Shown here: in pieces, positions 53,483 through 63,400 of the stretch
How positions within the stretch are numbered: the stretch's first letter is position 1
How the letters are laid out: each line of letters begins with the position of its first letter
Assembly: GCA_022736275.1 (NCBI GenBank)
Contig: DZBJ01000001.1
Coordinates: 62,001-126,000, forward strand
Direction of reading: 5' to 3'
Length of the DNA stretch: 64,000 nt
Origin: Rikenella microfusus
GTDB taxonomy: Bacteria > Bacteroidota > Bacteroidia > Bacteroidales > VadinHA17
Made by a program: the position numbers and the translations under genes
The notes under the pieces: model-generated
Told to the model about the DNA's origin: nothing
The model's database searches: none
Seen by the model: only the letters and a program-made list of their open reading frames with translations

Positions 53483-54967
53483 ATGAAAGAGGAAATTAGA
53501 AAAATCACAAGACGTTCATTTGTTGGGACCACAGGTGCTGCCATTGCCGGTTTTACCATTCTGCCGGGCAATGTTGTCAGCGGCCTTGGCTACCGTGCCC
53601 CCAGCGATAAGCTGAATATTGCCGGCATTGGCATTGGCGGGGTTGGTGCCACCAATATCCGGAATGTTGCTTCGTCTGAAAACATTGTAGCTCTCTGCGA
53701 TGTTGACTGGGGTTATTCCAAGAGGGTGTTCGATGCCTATCCGGCTGCTGCCAAGTACTGGGATTTCAGGAAGATGTACGATGAGATGGGCAAGTCGATC
53801 GATGCCGTTATCATCGCCACGGCAGACCACACCCACGCTCTTGCTGCAGCTCAGGGGATGGCACTGGGCAAGCATGTCTACCTTCAGAAGCCTCTTACCC
53901 ACAGCGTCTATGAATCGCGTCTGCTTACAAAGCTTGCCGCGAAACATAAGGTTGCGACCTCAATGGGCAACCAGGGCTCCTCAGGTGAGGGCGTTAACCA
54001 GATAATTGAGTGGATACAAAATGGCGAGATAGGCGAAGTCAGAAAGGTTGAGACTTTCACAGACAGGCCTATATGGCCACAGGGACTCAACAGACCTGCG
54101 AAGGGAGAGTGGGTTCCCGATACCCTCAACTGGGATCTTTTTATAGGTCCGGCTCCCATGCGTCCGTTCCACAGCATCTACACACCCTGGAACTGGAGAG
54201 GTTGGTGGGACTTTGGTACCGGCGCCCTGGGGGACATGGCTTGCCATATCCTTCACCCCGTATTCAAGGGTCTGAAGCTTAATTACCCAACCAAAGCCGA
54301 GGGCAACTCAACACTGCTGCTCACCGACTGCGCGCCCAACGCCCAGTCAGTCAAGCTTGTGTTCCCGGAGAGACCGACTCCTAAAGGGTCAAAAGTAAAA
54401 TATCCGGAGGTTGAGGTTACCTGGACTGACGGTGGCATACTGCCAATGAAACCCGAGGGTTGGCCTGCTGGAAAAGCATATGATCCCGATGGCGGTTGCA
54501 TCTTCCACGGAAGCAAGGACACCCTCATATGCGGATGCTATGGCCGCGACCCGTGGCTGCTTTCAGGCCGCGTACCTGTCTCACCGAAGACTGAGCGCCG
54601 CGTGACCACCAGCCATGAGATGGACTGGGTGCGCGCGTGCAAGGAACCTGCAGACACTAGGGTGAAGACCAAATCAGACTTCTCTGAGGCAGGCCCCTTC
54701 AATGAAATGGTGGTGATGGGTGTGCTTGCCGTAAGGTTGCAGGGCCTGAACAAAACCCTGGAATGGGACGGTGTAAAGATGGAGTTCACCAATATCAATG
54801 AAGACGAGACCATAAAGATATGCCTTGAGGATCATTTCAGCATAACCGACGGTCACCCGACTTTCAACAGGAAATATACCGACCCGATCAATGCAAAAGA
54901 GTTCGCGGCAGAGATGATCAGGCATAACTACCGCAAAGGCTGGTCGCTGCCTGAGATGCCGGCATAA
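53483..54967 (+). CDS. Exported Gfo/Idh/MocA oxidoreductase
   Basis: 494 residues. A Tat signal (ITRRSFVGTTGAAIAGFTIL) precedes the Rossmann domain (LNIAGIGIGGVGATNIRN), the DHTHALAAAQGMALGKHVYLQKPLTHSVYE block (the usual EKP lysine appears as QKP), and a large substrate domain with WWDFGTGALGDMACHILHPVFKGL, where the catalytic His lies. Members oxidise or reduce sugar hydroxyls with bound NAD(P). With the DUF1080 gene 40 bp downstream it probably forms an operon for keto-sugar chemistry. Confidence 0.87.
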   Translation: MKEEIRKITRRSFVGTTGAAIAGFTILPGNVVSGLGYRAPSDKLNIAGIGIGGVGATNIRNVASSENIVALCDVDWGYSKRVFDAYPAAAKYWDFRKMYDEMGKSIDAVIIATADHTHALAAAQGMALGKHVYLQKPLTHSVYESRLLTKLAAKHKVATSMGNQGSSGEGVNQIIEWIQNGEIGEVRKVETFTDRPIWPQGLNRPAKGEWVPDTLNWDLFIGPAPMRPFHSIYTPWNWRGWWDFGTGALGDMACHILHPVFKGLKLNYPTKAEGNSTLLLTDCAPNAQSVKLVFPERPTPKGSKVKYPEVEVTWTDGGILPMKPEGWPAGKAYDPDGGCIFHGSKDTLICGCYGRDPWLLSGRVPVSPKTERRVTTSHEMDWVRACKEPADTRVKTKSDFSEAGPFNEMVVMGVLAVRLQGLNKTLEWDGVKMEFTNINEDETIKICLEDHFSITDGHPTFNRKYTDPINAKEFAAEMIRHNYRKGWSLPEMPA

Positions 54968-55007
54968 CCGAAATAAATGTAAATCAAATATCTAAAACCA
55001 TTTACCT

Positions 55008-55754
55008 ATGAGAGTATTCAAAATGTTGTTTGTACTTGCTATTGCAGCATCATTTGTCTCCTGCGGTTCAGGAAAGGTCAAGAAGAGTGCTGAAAAGAAA
55101 TCGACGGAGGCTGAGGTCTGGACTTTCCTCTTTGACGGCACCACCACGCAGGGATGGCGCAATTACAATCAGCCCATCTTCCCGACGCAGGGATGGGAGA
55201 TCGTTGACGGCACACTGCATTGCATCAGCTCAGGCAGAGGCGAAGCAGGCGGTGGGGGCGGTGACATCCTTTACGACAAGAAGTTCTCGAACTTCCATCT
55301 TAAGCTTGAATGGAAGATATCCGAAGGAGGCAACAGCGGCATATTTTACCTGGCGCAGGAGAGTCCCGATCTGGATTATATCTGGAAGAGCGCTCCCGAA
55401 ATGCAGGTTCTCGACAACGAACGTCATCCTGATGCCGAGGCCGGCAAGGATGGCAACCGCAAGGCAGGGTCACTCTATGACCTGATACCTGCGGTTCCAC
55501 AGAATGCAAAGCCTGCAGGCGAATGGAACACAGCCGAGATAAAGGTATACAAGGGCTCAGTATGGCATATGCAGAATGGTGAGACGGTGCTTGAATATCA
55601 TCTCTGGACACCGGAATGGAATGCCCTGGTTGCCGGAAGCAAATTTCCGGCACTTAATCCCAACTGGGCCAACGTGGCAGCCGAAGGCTACATAGGACTG
55701 CAGGATCATGGTGATGATGTCTGGTACAGGAATGTCCAGATTCGCGAACTGTAA
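55008..55754 (+). CDS. DUF1080 (3-keto-disaccharide hydrolase-like) lipoprotein
   Basis: 248 residues. The lipoprotein signal ends at SFVSCGSG. The DUF1080 concanavalin-like fold follows, with LFDGTTTQGWRNYNQ near residue 42, GWEIVDGTLHC, GGGDILYDKKFSNFHLKLEWKISEGGNSGIFY, EMQVLDNERHPDA, and GYIGLQDHGDDVWYRNVQIREL at the end. Some members hydrolyse 3-keto-glycosides made by Gfo/Idh/MocA dehydrogenases, matching the gene 40 bp upstream. Confidence 0.9.
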   Translation: MRVFKMLFVLAIAASFVSCGSGKVKKSAEKKSTEAEVWTFLFDGTTTQGWRNYNQPIFPTQGWEIVDGTLHCISSGRGEAGGGGGDILYDKKFSNFHLKLEWKISEGGNSGIFYLAQESPDLDYIWKSAPEMQVLDNERHPDAEAGKDGNRKAGSLYDLIPAVPQNAKPAGEWNTAEIKVYKGSVWHMQNGETVLEYHLWTPEWNALVAGSKFPALNPNWANVAAEGYIGLQDHGDDVWYRNVQIREL

Positions 55755-55769
55755 CTCGAAAAGCAACTC

Positions 55770-55813
55770 AATCATAAAGGGCGCCCGGTAATCCGGACGC
55801 CCTTTATGATTTT
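55770..55813 (+). terminator. Long hairpin terminator after the DUF1080 gene
   Basis: A 14-bp perfect stem (55770-55783 with 55798-55811) has a further 4-bp CCGG inner stem and ends in T residues. Confidence 0.8.
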
Positions 55814-55836
55814 CGATTGCAGATTATTGGATCATC

Positions 55837-55862
55837 CATTCGCAAATCGCAAATCGGCAATT
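55837..55862. repeat. AAATCGCAAATC-type intergenic repeat
   Basis: CGCAAATCGCAAATCGGCAA runs up to the stop codon of the HD gene. The same 12-mer core AAATCGCAAATC occurs at 17540-17551. Confidence 0.5.
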
Positions 55863-56447
55863 TTACGATTGCGGGTTTCCTATGAGGCCTATCTCCTCTG
55901 CTGCCTCGCGCATACCCATGATGGTGTCTGTTATCAGCTCGTTCAGGTCGACACCAAGGATTGCTGCTCCTTTTTCAATTACCGCACGGTCGACGCCGGC
56001 GGCAAATCTTTTATCAGTCCATTTTTTACGAACTGAGCGGGCTTCCATGTCAAGCACGCTGTGTGACGGCCTGACAAGGGCACTGGTGGTAACCAGTCCG
56101 GTTAGCTCGTCAATTGCGAACAGAGTCTTTTCAAGCAGCGACTGCGGTTCAGTGTCAGAGCATATGCCGTAACCGTGACTTATCACTGCCCTGATGTATT
56201 CTCCCGGCCATCCCTCATCCCTCATGATCTTTTCAGTCATCGTGCAGTGCTGTTCAGGGTACATCTCGTAATCGAGGTCATGGATCAGGCCTATCACTCC
56301 CCACATCTCCTCATCTTCCCCATGCTTCCGGGCCATGTATCTCATGACTGCCTCAACCGAGAGGGCATGCTTGTAAAGGCTGTCGGTCTTATTGTATTTT
56401 CTGAAGAGCTCCAGGGCTTCTTCACGGGTGGGTCTGATGCTTACCAT
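55863..56447 (-). CDS. HD-domain phosphohydrolase (HDIG type)
   Basis: 194 residues. Metal-binding HD residues are H27 (SLYKHALSVEAVMRYM) and H56-D57 (GLIHDLDYE), with further candidates in HCTMTEKIMRDEGW and YIRAVISHGYG. Members of this HDIG-like group are predicted phosphohydrolases of nucleotides or second messengers; no substrate can be assigned. It is monocistronic, flanked by repeats on both sides. Confidence 0.8.
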   Translation of the reverse strand: MVSIRPTREEALELFRKYNKTDSLYKHALSVEAVMRYMARKHGEDEEMWGVIGLIHDLDYEMYPEQHCTMTEKIMRDEGWPGEYIRAVISHGYGICSDTEPQSLLEKTLFAIDELTGLVTTSALVRPSHSVLDMEARSVRKKWTDKRFAAGVDRAVIEKGAAILGVDLNELITDTIMGMREAAEEIGLIGNPQS

Positions 56448-56453
56448 ATTAAA

Positions 56454-56578
56454 GGTCTTAGGTCTAAAGGTCAGGCTTGATATATTTCAGGCATTAGGCA
56501 GTAGGCAGTGGTCTTCAGTGCAGTATAAGTGCCTGACATTCAATCCATAATTCTTAATTCTTAATTCTTAATTCATAA
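56454..56578. repeat. Mixed short repeats between the HD and C25 genes
   Basis: AGGTCTTAGGTCTAAAGGTC-like units at 56454-56471, GGCAGTAGGCAGTG units at 56496-56524, and a TAATTCTTAATTCTTAATTCTTAATT run at 56548-56575. The last is the inverse of the AATTAAGAATT runs at 25632 and 41179 and reaches the C25 stop. Confidence 0.6.
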
Positions 56579-59500
56579 CTAATATCCTGCCCGTGTTTTA
56601 ACCACCTTCAGGGCGATACTCCTCCCTCCCTGGCTGATCCTGAGGGTGTAAACGCCAGAGGCAAGATGCCGGCAGTCGAACAGTATACTGTTCCTTTCGG
56701 AGGTAAGTCCTGGCGAGGATCTCAGCACAATCCTGCCGCCGGAGTCAATGAGTTCAGCAATGGTATTTTGCTCACCCTCAAAATCCATTTCAAGTATAAA
56801 GCTATCCCTGAAGGGATTGGGCAGTATCCTGACCGATTTATCAGGTATCTCAGTTCCGGTCCCGGATTTAATGAATGAAACAAATGCAGTATCATTTCCT
56901 GCGTATCCGTCTTCCGGCAGTCTGTTTATAATGTTAATCCTGTAGCCAACATCTGGCTGAAGGGTACATTTCTGAGTAAATGAAACCTCGACTGTGTCAC
57001 CCGGATCGATCTTTCTGAAGAAGGTTTCGTTGACCGGTTCACCGTCATTGATCCGGTATGCCAGGGGAAAACTTGTCAGGACATTCCTCCCGAAATTGAT
57101 GACGCGTCCGGATACGATTACATCAGTAAGTGCCGCCGAGGCGGAAGGGGGATAGACCGTATCAATGTGCATGTCAGCTTCAAGGAAAGAGATATCAGGG
57201 AATGTTATCTGGTCAATCCATGCGGCGTCAAGGCCTCCCGAAAGCGATACATCCTTTTTATAGATCCATTCGAGCAGATGAACACCAGGCTCGAGTGACC
57301 TCTTCCTCAATGCCCAGGGGGTGTCTCCGGAGATATGCATATCAACCACACTGTCAATCCTGAAGATGAACTCATCATATGTCGGTTCCGAGGAGACACG
57401 TGAATAGAAGGAGATGGTGTCGGCTACAGGATTGTTTACATAAATTGAAAGGACTGACTCACTCTTGTCAGGCACAGCCCCTGATCTTGCTGAACGTACA
57501 TTCTCATACGATGAGGAAGTAGTTATTGTCCAGGGATATTCATCGTTCTGCATCCAGGGGAAGACGTCAAACCTGTTAAACTCCCAGGTCTCACGGGTCT
57601 TTCCCGTGCTTATTGACCAGGTGCCTTCTGCTTCATAATGTCCGCAGACGAACCTGACATTGTACGGGATAACTGTTCCGGGCAATGCAAGGTCAGAGAT
57701 TACTGCCTCGAAGCTAACGGTTTTTTCCTCGCCGGGATTAACTGTCCCGGTTGGAAGCTCCATCGCTTTGAACGAAATCCATGGTCCTGCAGGAGTGGCT
57801 TTTACCTGTCCGGTGGCAGCCGATGAACCGATGTTTTTTACCTTTACATTCAGGTTTATTGTTTCACCCGCATCAGGCAGGAAATTGGAGTTGCCTGAAT
57901 TCAGGTCATCATGTACCGAAGAGATTATCCTGAGCTGCGGAGCCTGAAGGGTCATGTCGATGCCAGTCTTATACACATTGAAGTTGTCAGTCAGGCTTAG
58001 CAGGAGGGAAGCCAGTTCGCCGTCCTCCACCTGGTCTGATACGCTGAAGGTAAAACTGCCTGAGACTGTGAAGGATGCTCCGGGGAGCAGAGGTCCGATT
58101 GAGGCTGTTCCTGATTCAACGGTAATCATGCCTGATGTTGCCGAGATCTCTCCCTCCAGTTTAAGTGTCGGACTCTGACCGATGTTTTTAATGGTCAGCT
58201 TGAGATTAATGGTCTCCCCGTAGTCGGGTATGCCGTTACCGTTACCCTCTGAATCATCAAGAATAACATTCTCTATCGTAAGAAAGGGGCCGGAAACCGC
58301 ACCGAAATAAACTGTTTTCATGAAAGGCAGCTTGTTCTGACCGGTTATCACAAGCAGGCATGAGTCTTTCACGCCGGCGGGTATTGCAAGGGAGATATTT
58401 CCTGAGGGGCTTACATAACTGGCGTCCCAGAGCGTGTCAAAATCAGAGAGTGCCGCATATGAAAAGGGTTCTGTGAAGAAGCTGAGTGATTTCAGCTCCT
58501 GCGGTATGGTATGGGGAATCTCCACATCAAATTGCTCAGGCCTTCCGATCACAGGTGAGAGCGACGGGTCGCCAAGAAGAATATATGTCTCCCAGTAGTA
58601 TTTTTTACGGGGACTGGTACTGGCAGATACCGACAGATTGCCTGAGAAGTTTATCTGCCCCATGGTATGGTACCATTCACCAGGTGGCTCATCGTGAGTG
58701 TGGAACAGCCTGTCAAAGGCACCTCTCCCGGTAGCTCCATATGTCACATCCAGTGCCGGAGTTCCGGGACCGACAGCCCAGAAGAAGTCATCAACCCAGT
58801 AAGAGTCATTTGTGCATCCTATGTATCCGATGGCCCCCTTGCCGACTGCATTCACCATGGACGTTCCGAGACAGGGGAAGACGGAGATCTGTGCTGTCCG
58901 GCATGCATTGGCAATGACCAGCGGATATTCATTCTGGTTGGTCAGTTCGCTGACCAGTAATGCCCTTAGCTGAGGGTCGCTGAACCCTGCAGCCTCACCG
59001 TGCCCGGTGTAGTTGAGTATCCCAAGCCCCTTGTTTATAAGCAACTTGAGTGAATCATCCTTCTCCTGGGCCTGAGGATAGAGCCATCTTACCGCATTCA
59101 GTGAGGTGTCAGTGGCCAGGTAATTATTGTAGATGTATTGAACCTGACCATTCATGTAAAGTTCAAATCCGGGTGCATTGCCTGCGGTGGCAAGTGCCCC
59201 TGACCAGAAGTCATTTGTCGTATCGTAATTCCAGGTCTCATAGTCAATGATTTTTTTGACCATCCCCTTCAGTTGTGTGGTATCGGAAACGGGAAGGCGT
59301 CCGATGAAAAGTTCAGGGAAGTAATCACCATCACCATCGAACTCTCCATAATAGAGGTCTGATACATTCGATGTCCCTCTGGCTGTGGGTATGATTGACG
59401 GATCACCGGCGATAAGAAGATACTGAACCGGATTGCCTGCAACAAGAGAATTGGCATAGACCTCGGTAATCCTCTTCTTCAGATCCTGGTACACAGTGTC

Positions 59501-60325
59501 AGCCGGTCCGCTTCTCTTATAAATAACAGTTACGGGTAATCCCTTGAGCATCTTCCACCAGACAAGGGGTGTGAGATGTTTCCGGAAGATGGAATCGGTA
59601 ACTATTATCATCTGAACCGGTTTGTCAGTATAGCCAGGCACATATGCGTCCGACGCATAACCCCCTTTTTCACTTTTTACGGAACCCTCATCCTCCCCCT
59701 TTGTTAATGATGGTTCATACTTTATATCCATCACCATGGAGGTGATGAGGTCTACATAACCGCCCTTCGGATCGTAGAATGCCGGATGTACCGCAATGTT
59801 CGCCAGTTTGCGGCCTCTGTAAATGCCTTCATAGGTTATGACCACGGTATCATGTCCGATGATCCCTCTTGTTCCGTAAACCGTGCGGTCCTTGAAGGCA
59901 ACCTTCTCATCCTGTGCTTCGTTTTTGGTTTTAGCCGGTTGCGCGGGAAAGATTTCAGCCCCGACTGCTCCCTGGTCGCTGAATCTTATTCTGCGCGACG
60001 AGATGCCGGAGAGAGATACCCTGACCTCCATGCCCTCAGGCACTTCTGTCAGCTGGCTGTAGACCGGCAGTTCAGGCTGACCTGTCTCGGAGGTGTAATG
60101 GTGACCGGGAAGAAGCAACCGGATATATTTACCGGAAGGGTCTGTGATTCTTCTGAATTGAGGGGCTTCAGTGCGGTAAGAAACAACTGACGCATGGCGT
60201 GACGCTCTCTCTGCTGCACTCTCGCCGGAAGTCTTTCCGTCATGCCTCTGTCCATTCGCATTTGCTCCGCTGAAAACTAAAATAAAAACAGTCAGCAGAA
60301 CCATCGCTCTGTAAGTTACCCTCAT
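56579..60325 (-). CDS. Gingipain-like C25 cysteine protease with type IX secretion tail
   Basis: 1248 residues from ATG 60325 (signal peptide MRVTYRAMVLLTVFILVFSGANANGQ); a longer frame to 60367 would only prepend residues to this signal. After a propeptide-like region (~30-220) comes the C25 domain, with SDLYYGEFDGDGDYFPELFIGR, catalytic His442 in NYTGHGEA and Cys475 in IANACRTAQ. Several Ig-like/CARDB beta domains follow (about 690-1090). The last ~85 residues (ILPNPFRDSFIL to ALKVVKTRAGY) are a T9SS type A sorting domain. It is exported across the outer membrane and attached or released outside. Confidence 0.92.
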   Translation of the reverse strand: MRVTYRAMVLLTVFILVFSGANANGQRHDGKTSGESAAERASRHASVVSYRTEAPQFRRITDPSGKYIRLLLPGHHYTSETGQPELPVYSQLTEVPEGMEVRVSLSGISSRRIRFSDQGAVGAEIFPAQPAKTKNEAQDEKVAFKDRTVYGTRGIIGHDTVVITYEGIYRGRKLANIAVHPAFYDPKGGYVDLITSMVMDIKYEPSLTKGEDEGSVKSEKGGYASDAYVPGYTDKPVQMIIVTDSIFRKHLTPLVWWKMLKGLPVTVIYKRSGPADTVYQDLKKRITEVYANSLVAGNPVQYLLIAGDPSIIPTARGTSNVSDLYYGEFDGDGDYFPELFIGRLPVSDTTQLKGMVKKIIDYETWNYDTTNDFWSGALATAGNAPGFELYMNGQVQYIYNNYLATDTSLNAVRWLYPQAQEKDDSLKLLINKGLGILNYTGHGEAAGFSDPQLRALLVSELTNQNEYPLVIANACRTAQISVFPCLGTSMVNAVGKGAIGYIGCTNDSYWVDDFFWAVGPGTPALDVTYGATGRGAFDRLFHTHDEPPGEWYHTMGQINFSGNLSVSASTSPRKKYYWETYILLGDPSLSPVIGRPEQFDVEIPHTIPQELKSLSFFTEPFSYAALSDFDTLWDASYVSPSGNISLAIPAGVKDSCLLVITGQNKLPFMKTVYFGAVSGPFLTIENVILDDSEGNGNGIPDYGETINLKLTIKNIGQSPTLKLEGEISATSGMITVESGTASIGPLLPGASFTVSGSFTFSVSDQVEDGELASLLLSLTDNFNVYKTGIDMTLQAPQLRIISSVHDDLNSGNSNFLPDAGETINLNVKVKNIGSSAATGQVKATPAGPWISFKAMELPTGTVNPGEEKTVSFEAVISDLALPGTVIPYNVRFVCGHYEAEGTWSISTGKTRETWEFNRFDVFPWMQNDEYPWTITTSSSYENVRSARSGAVPDKSESVLSIYVNNPVADTISFYSRVSSEPTYDEFIFRIDSVVDMHISGDTPWALRKRSLEPGVHLLEWIYKKDVSLSGGLDAAWIDQITFPDISFLEADMHIDTVYPPSASAALTDVIVSGRVINFGRNVLTSFPLAYRINDGEPVNETFFRKIDPGDTVEVSFTQKCTLQPDVGYRINIINRLPEDGYAGNDTAFVSFIKSGTGTEIPDKSVRILPNPFRDSFILEMDFEGEQNTIAELIDSGGRIVLRSSPGLTSERNSILFDCRHLASGVYTLRISQGGRSIALKVVKTRAGY

Positions 60326-60449
60326 AACCTGTAAAGTCGTAGCTAAGATAACTAAAATTTCTCTCAAATAGAATGCCAGAGAAGGGTGGCGGCCAAATTC
60401 AATTTGAATTAGTATCTTTAACCTTAAATTCAGGGAAATTGTTCAGGGA

Positions 60450-63400
60450 ATGAGGAAGAGTTTTCTTCTTGCTTTTTTTCTTTTTTTAATCCATCTGACA
60501 GCCGGTTCTCAGATCAACAGGTCAGGTACACCCATGATCAGCTGGTTTGATGCTGCAGATACCCCGGGCGATCTCCTTAACCACTGTATCACCACGGATA
60601 AGCGCGGAGTAATGTATTTCGGAAACGAGTCATCCGGCATTGTCACATACGACGGAACAGCATGGGGACTAATACCCATGCTTACCACCCAGAGAGTGAA
60701 CGCACTGAATACCGATTACAGGGGTGTGGTTTATGCCGGCGGTGAGACTGATTTCGGCCTGCTGCAGCCTGATCTGACCGGCAGGATGAAATACAGTTCC
60801 CTTGCGGACCGGATAGCGGATTCGACGGCAAAAAGCGAGGTAGGGCCAATACTGGCAATAGACGCTGACAGCAGCAATGTGTACCTGACCGATGGGCGCA
60901 AGCTTTATATCGTTGATATTGAGAGTGATTCAGTGTCGGTGATAGAATTGGAGCGGGACTATGGACTGAACAGTGTCAGCAGGATACTGACCAGTTATGA
61001 AATGACAATCCTGGCCGATGACAGGCAGGGTCTCTTTGAGTACCGCGATGGCAAAATAACACCTTTACCTGGCGGAGAAAAGATCAGGATGGTCAGGTTT
61101 GCAGCACTTCTTTCCTATGACAGGGATAACATTCTGGTTGCCACTGCTGAGAGAGGTTTGGTTGTGTTCAACCACAGAACCGGAGTACTAAACAGCCAGT
61201 TTCTCGACAGGGCAGACAACAACAGGCTCAGAAATGGTCATGTAACAACTGCAGCTATTCTGCCCGGCAAAATGATAGCCGCCGGCCTGTCAGACGGTGG
61301 TGGGGTATATGTCTTCAGCCATGAAGGCAGGCTCCTTCACCATATATCTGACGAGACAACGAGTATAAGAGAATCCACAGTGACATCAATGTACTGTGAT
61401 TACGCTTCCAACTCCCAGCTCTGGTTCTGTACCAGGGGTTTCATAAACAGGGCATATGTCTCACTGCCTGCATATGAGTTTGGAAGTGCTGCCGGCATCG
61501 TTTCAATCCCGGAAGGTATAACGGAGTCAGGTGATTCAGTATTTGTGAGCACTGAAGACGGAATTTATAAAAACTATAGGGATAAGTCAGGTGTAGTAAG
61601 GTTCAGAAAGCTGGAAGAACCATCCGGAAGAATTAATGATCTCATCAGTATCAGGTTACCGGAAGGCGGGGTGCTGATGGCTGCCTCTTCCGATGGTCTA
61701 TGGCAGACAGACAATGAGGGTTATGCGACCCGTATTCTTGGCCGTGTGCATCTGACGGCGTTGGAATCAGACAAAAGTGAATCCACAATACTTATGGCAG
61801 GTTCTGATGATGCCAGGATAAGAACGCTGATTTATTCGGATGAGGAGTGGAGTGTTGTCAACATCAGTGGCAGCGATGATCTGTGCGGTAAGGTGAAGGA
61901 GATAGAGCAGTTGGGAGATAACGACTGGTGGATACTGACAACGTCACCGGCCTCACTTGTCGTAATGCGTTGCGGCAGATCAGATACCACATTCATAAAA
62001 TATGACGGCGATCGCGGCGTCATATCTGACACCCTTAACCATATCGTCACCATTGATGATAAGCTGTATGTCTGTACTGGAAGGGGCCTCTGGTGCTACA
62101 ACAGTGACAGTGACTCGTTCGAGACGGATCATGACCTCATCGGGAACACCTTTGACAATGTTCTGATAAGTAATCTCTTCAAAACTCCGGAAGGCGATAT
62201 ATTCCTTACGGGTTTTGATATCCGTAATTTTGATGCCCTCGTAACAGCTACACGGCAAGGTCATGTGGTATTCAAAAGACAGTTCGACTTCCTGCCCGAT
62301 ATTGTCACCAGGTGCGTTGCATATGTATACGGTAATATCTGGATAGCAAAGGGACAGAGTATTTTTATTATCGACAAATCAAAGCTGGGATTCAGCTACG
62401 GAGCCTTTACAACCTTCTTCACACGTATCACCGCCGGTGATGCGAATATGAATGTAGAGGGCTCTTTTTACAATGATTCTCCGGCGGGAATAAGAATTCC
62501 GTCTGTTGTGCAGCCCGATAACCAAAAACCAGCACTCAGAAGAAGCAGCAATAACATTACATTCAGATGGACTTCCACTTCGTATGTAGGTGAGGGAAAG
62601 ACTGAATACCGGTACAGACTTGATGAATTTAACACTGACTGGTCACGGTGGGAAAGACGGACAGACAAGGAATATATGAACCTTCCTTCGGGAGACTATG
62701 TATTCAGGCTGAAATCAAAGACCATCACGGGGCTTGAAAGTGATGAAATAACCTATACATTCTCGGTCAGAAAACCATGGTTCTCCTCACTGGTGACCAT
62801 TACCTTCTATGTTCTGGCAGCTGCAGCATTATTCTATTACTTAATAAGGCATTATGCCCGTAGGCTGAAAGTCAGGAATACGCGTCTGAGGGATCTCATG
62901 AAGCAACATACGGAGGCTGCGGAAAAGGCTAAGGGAGAAATGGCAGTTTTGGAGCAATATGCCGGAACAATACAGCAGGCACTGATGCCCTCTGAAAAGA
63001 TACTGTTCGATGCTGTCCGCAACAGTTTCATCCTCAACAAACCAAAGAATGCAGTCAGTGGTGACTTTTACTGGATGGCACGCAGAGGCGACAGTTTTTT
63101 TACTGCCGTGGGAGACTGGACCGGTCATGGCGTTCCTGCGGCACTAAACACCCTCATGGGACTCTCTTTTCTTGATGAGATCGGCAACAGGCAGATTGCG
63201 CTCAGGACCTCGGTTATCATGAGCGAATTCCGGAGAAAACTGATCGCCGCACAGAAACGATCCGGCATGACTGAAGGATTGCAGGCAGGTATAATAATTG
63301 GCTTGCTGGCGATTGACAGGGTGAACGGTTCAGTCGGCTTTTCAGGAGCCGGAGCCCAGTGTTTCAGAGTGAGGGAAATGAGTGAGGAGGAGCTGGAGAG

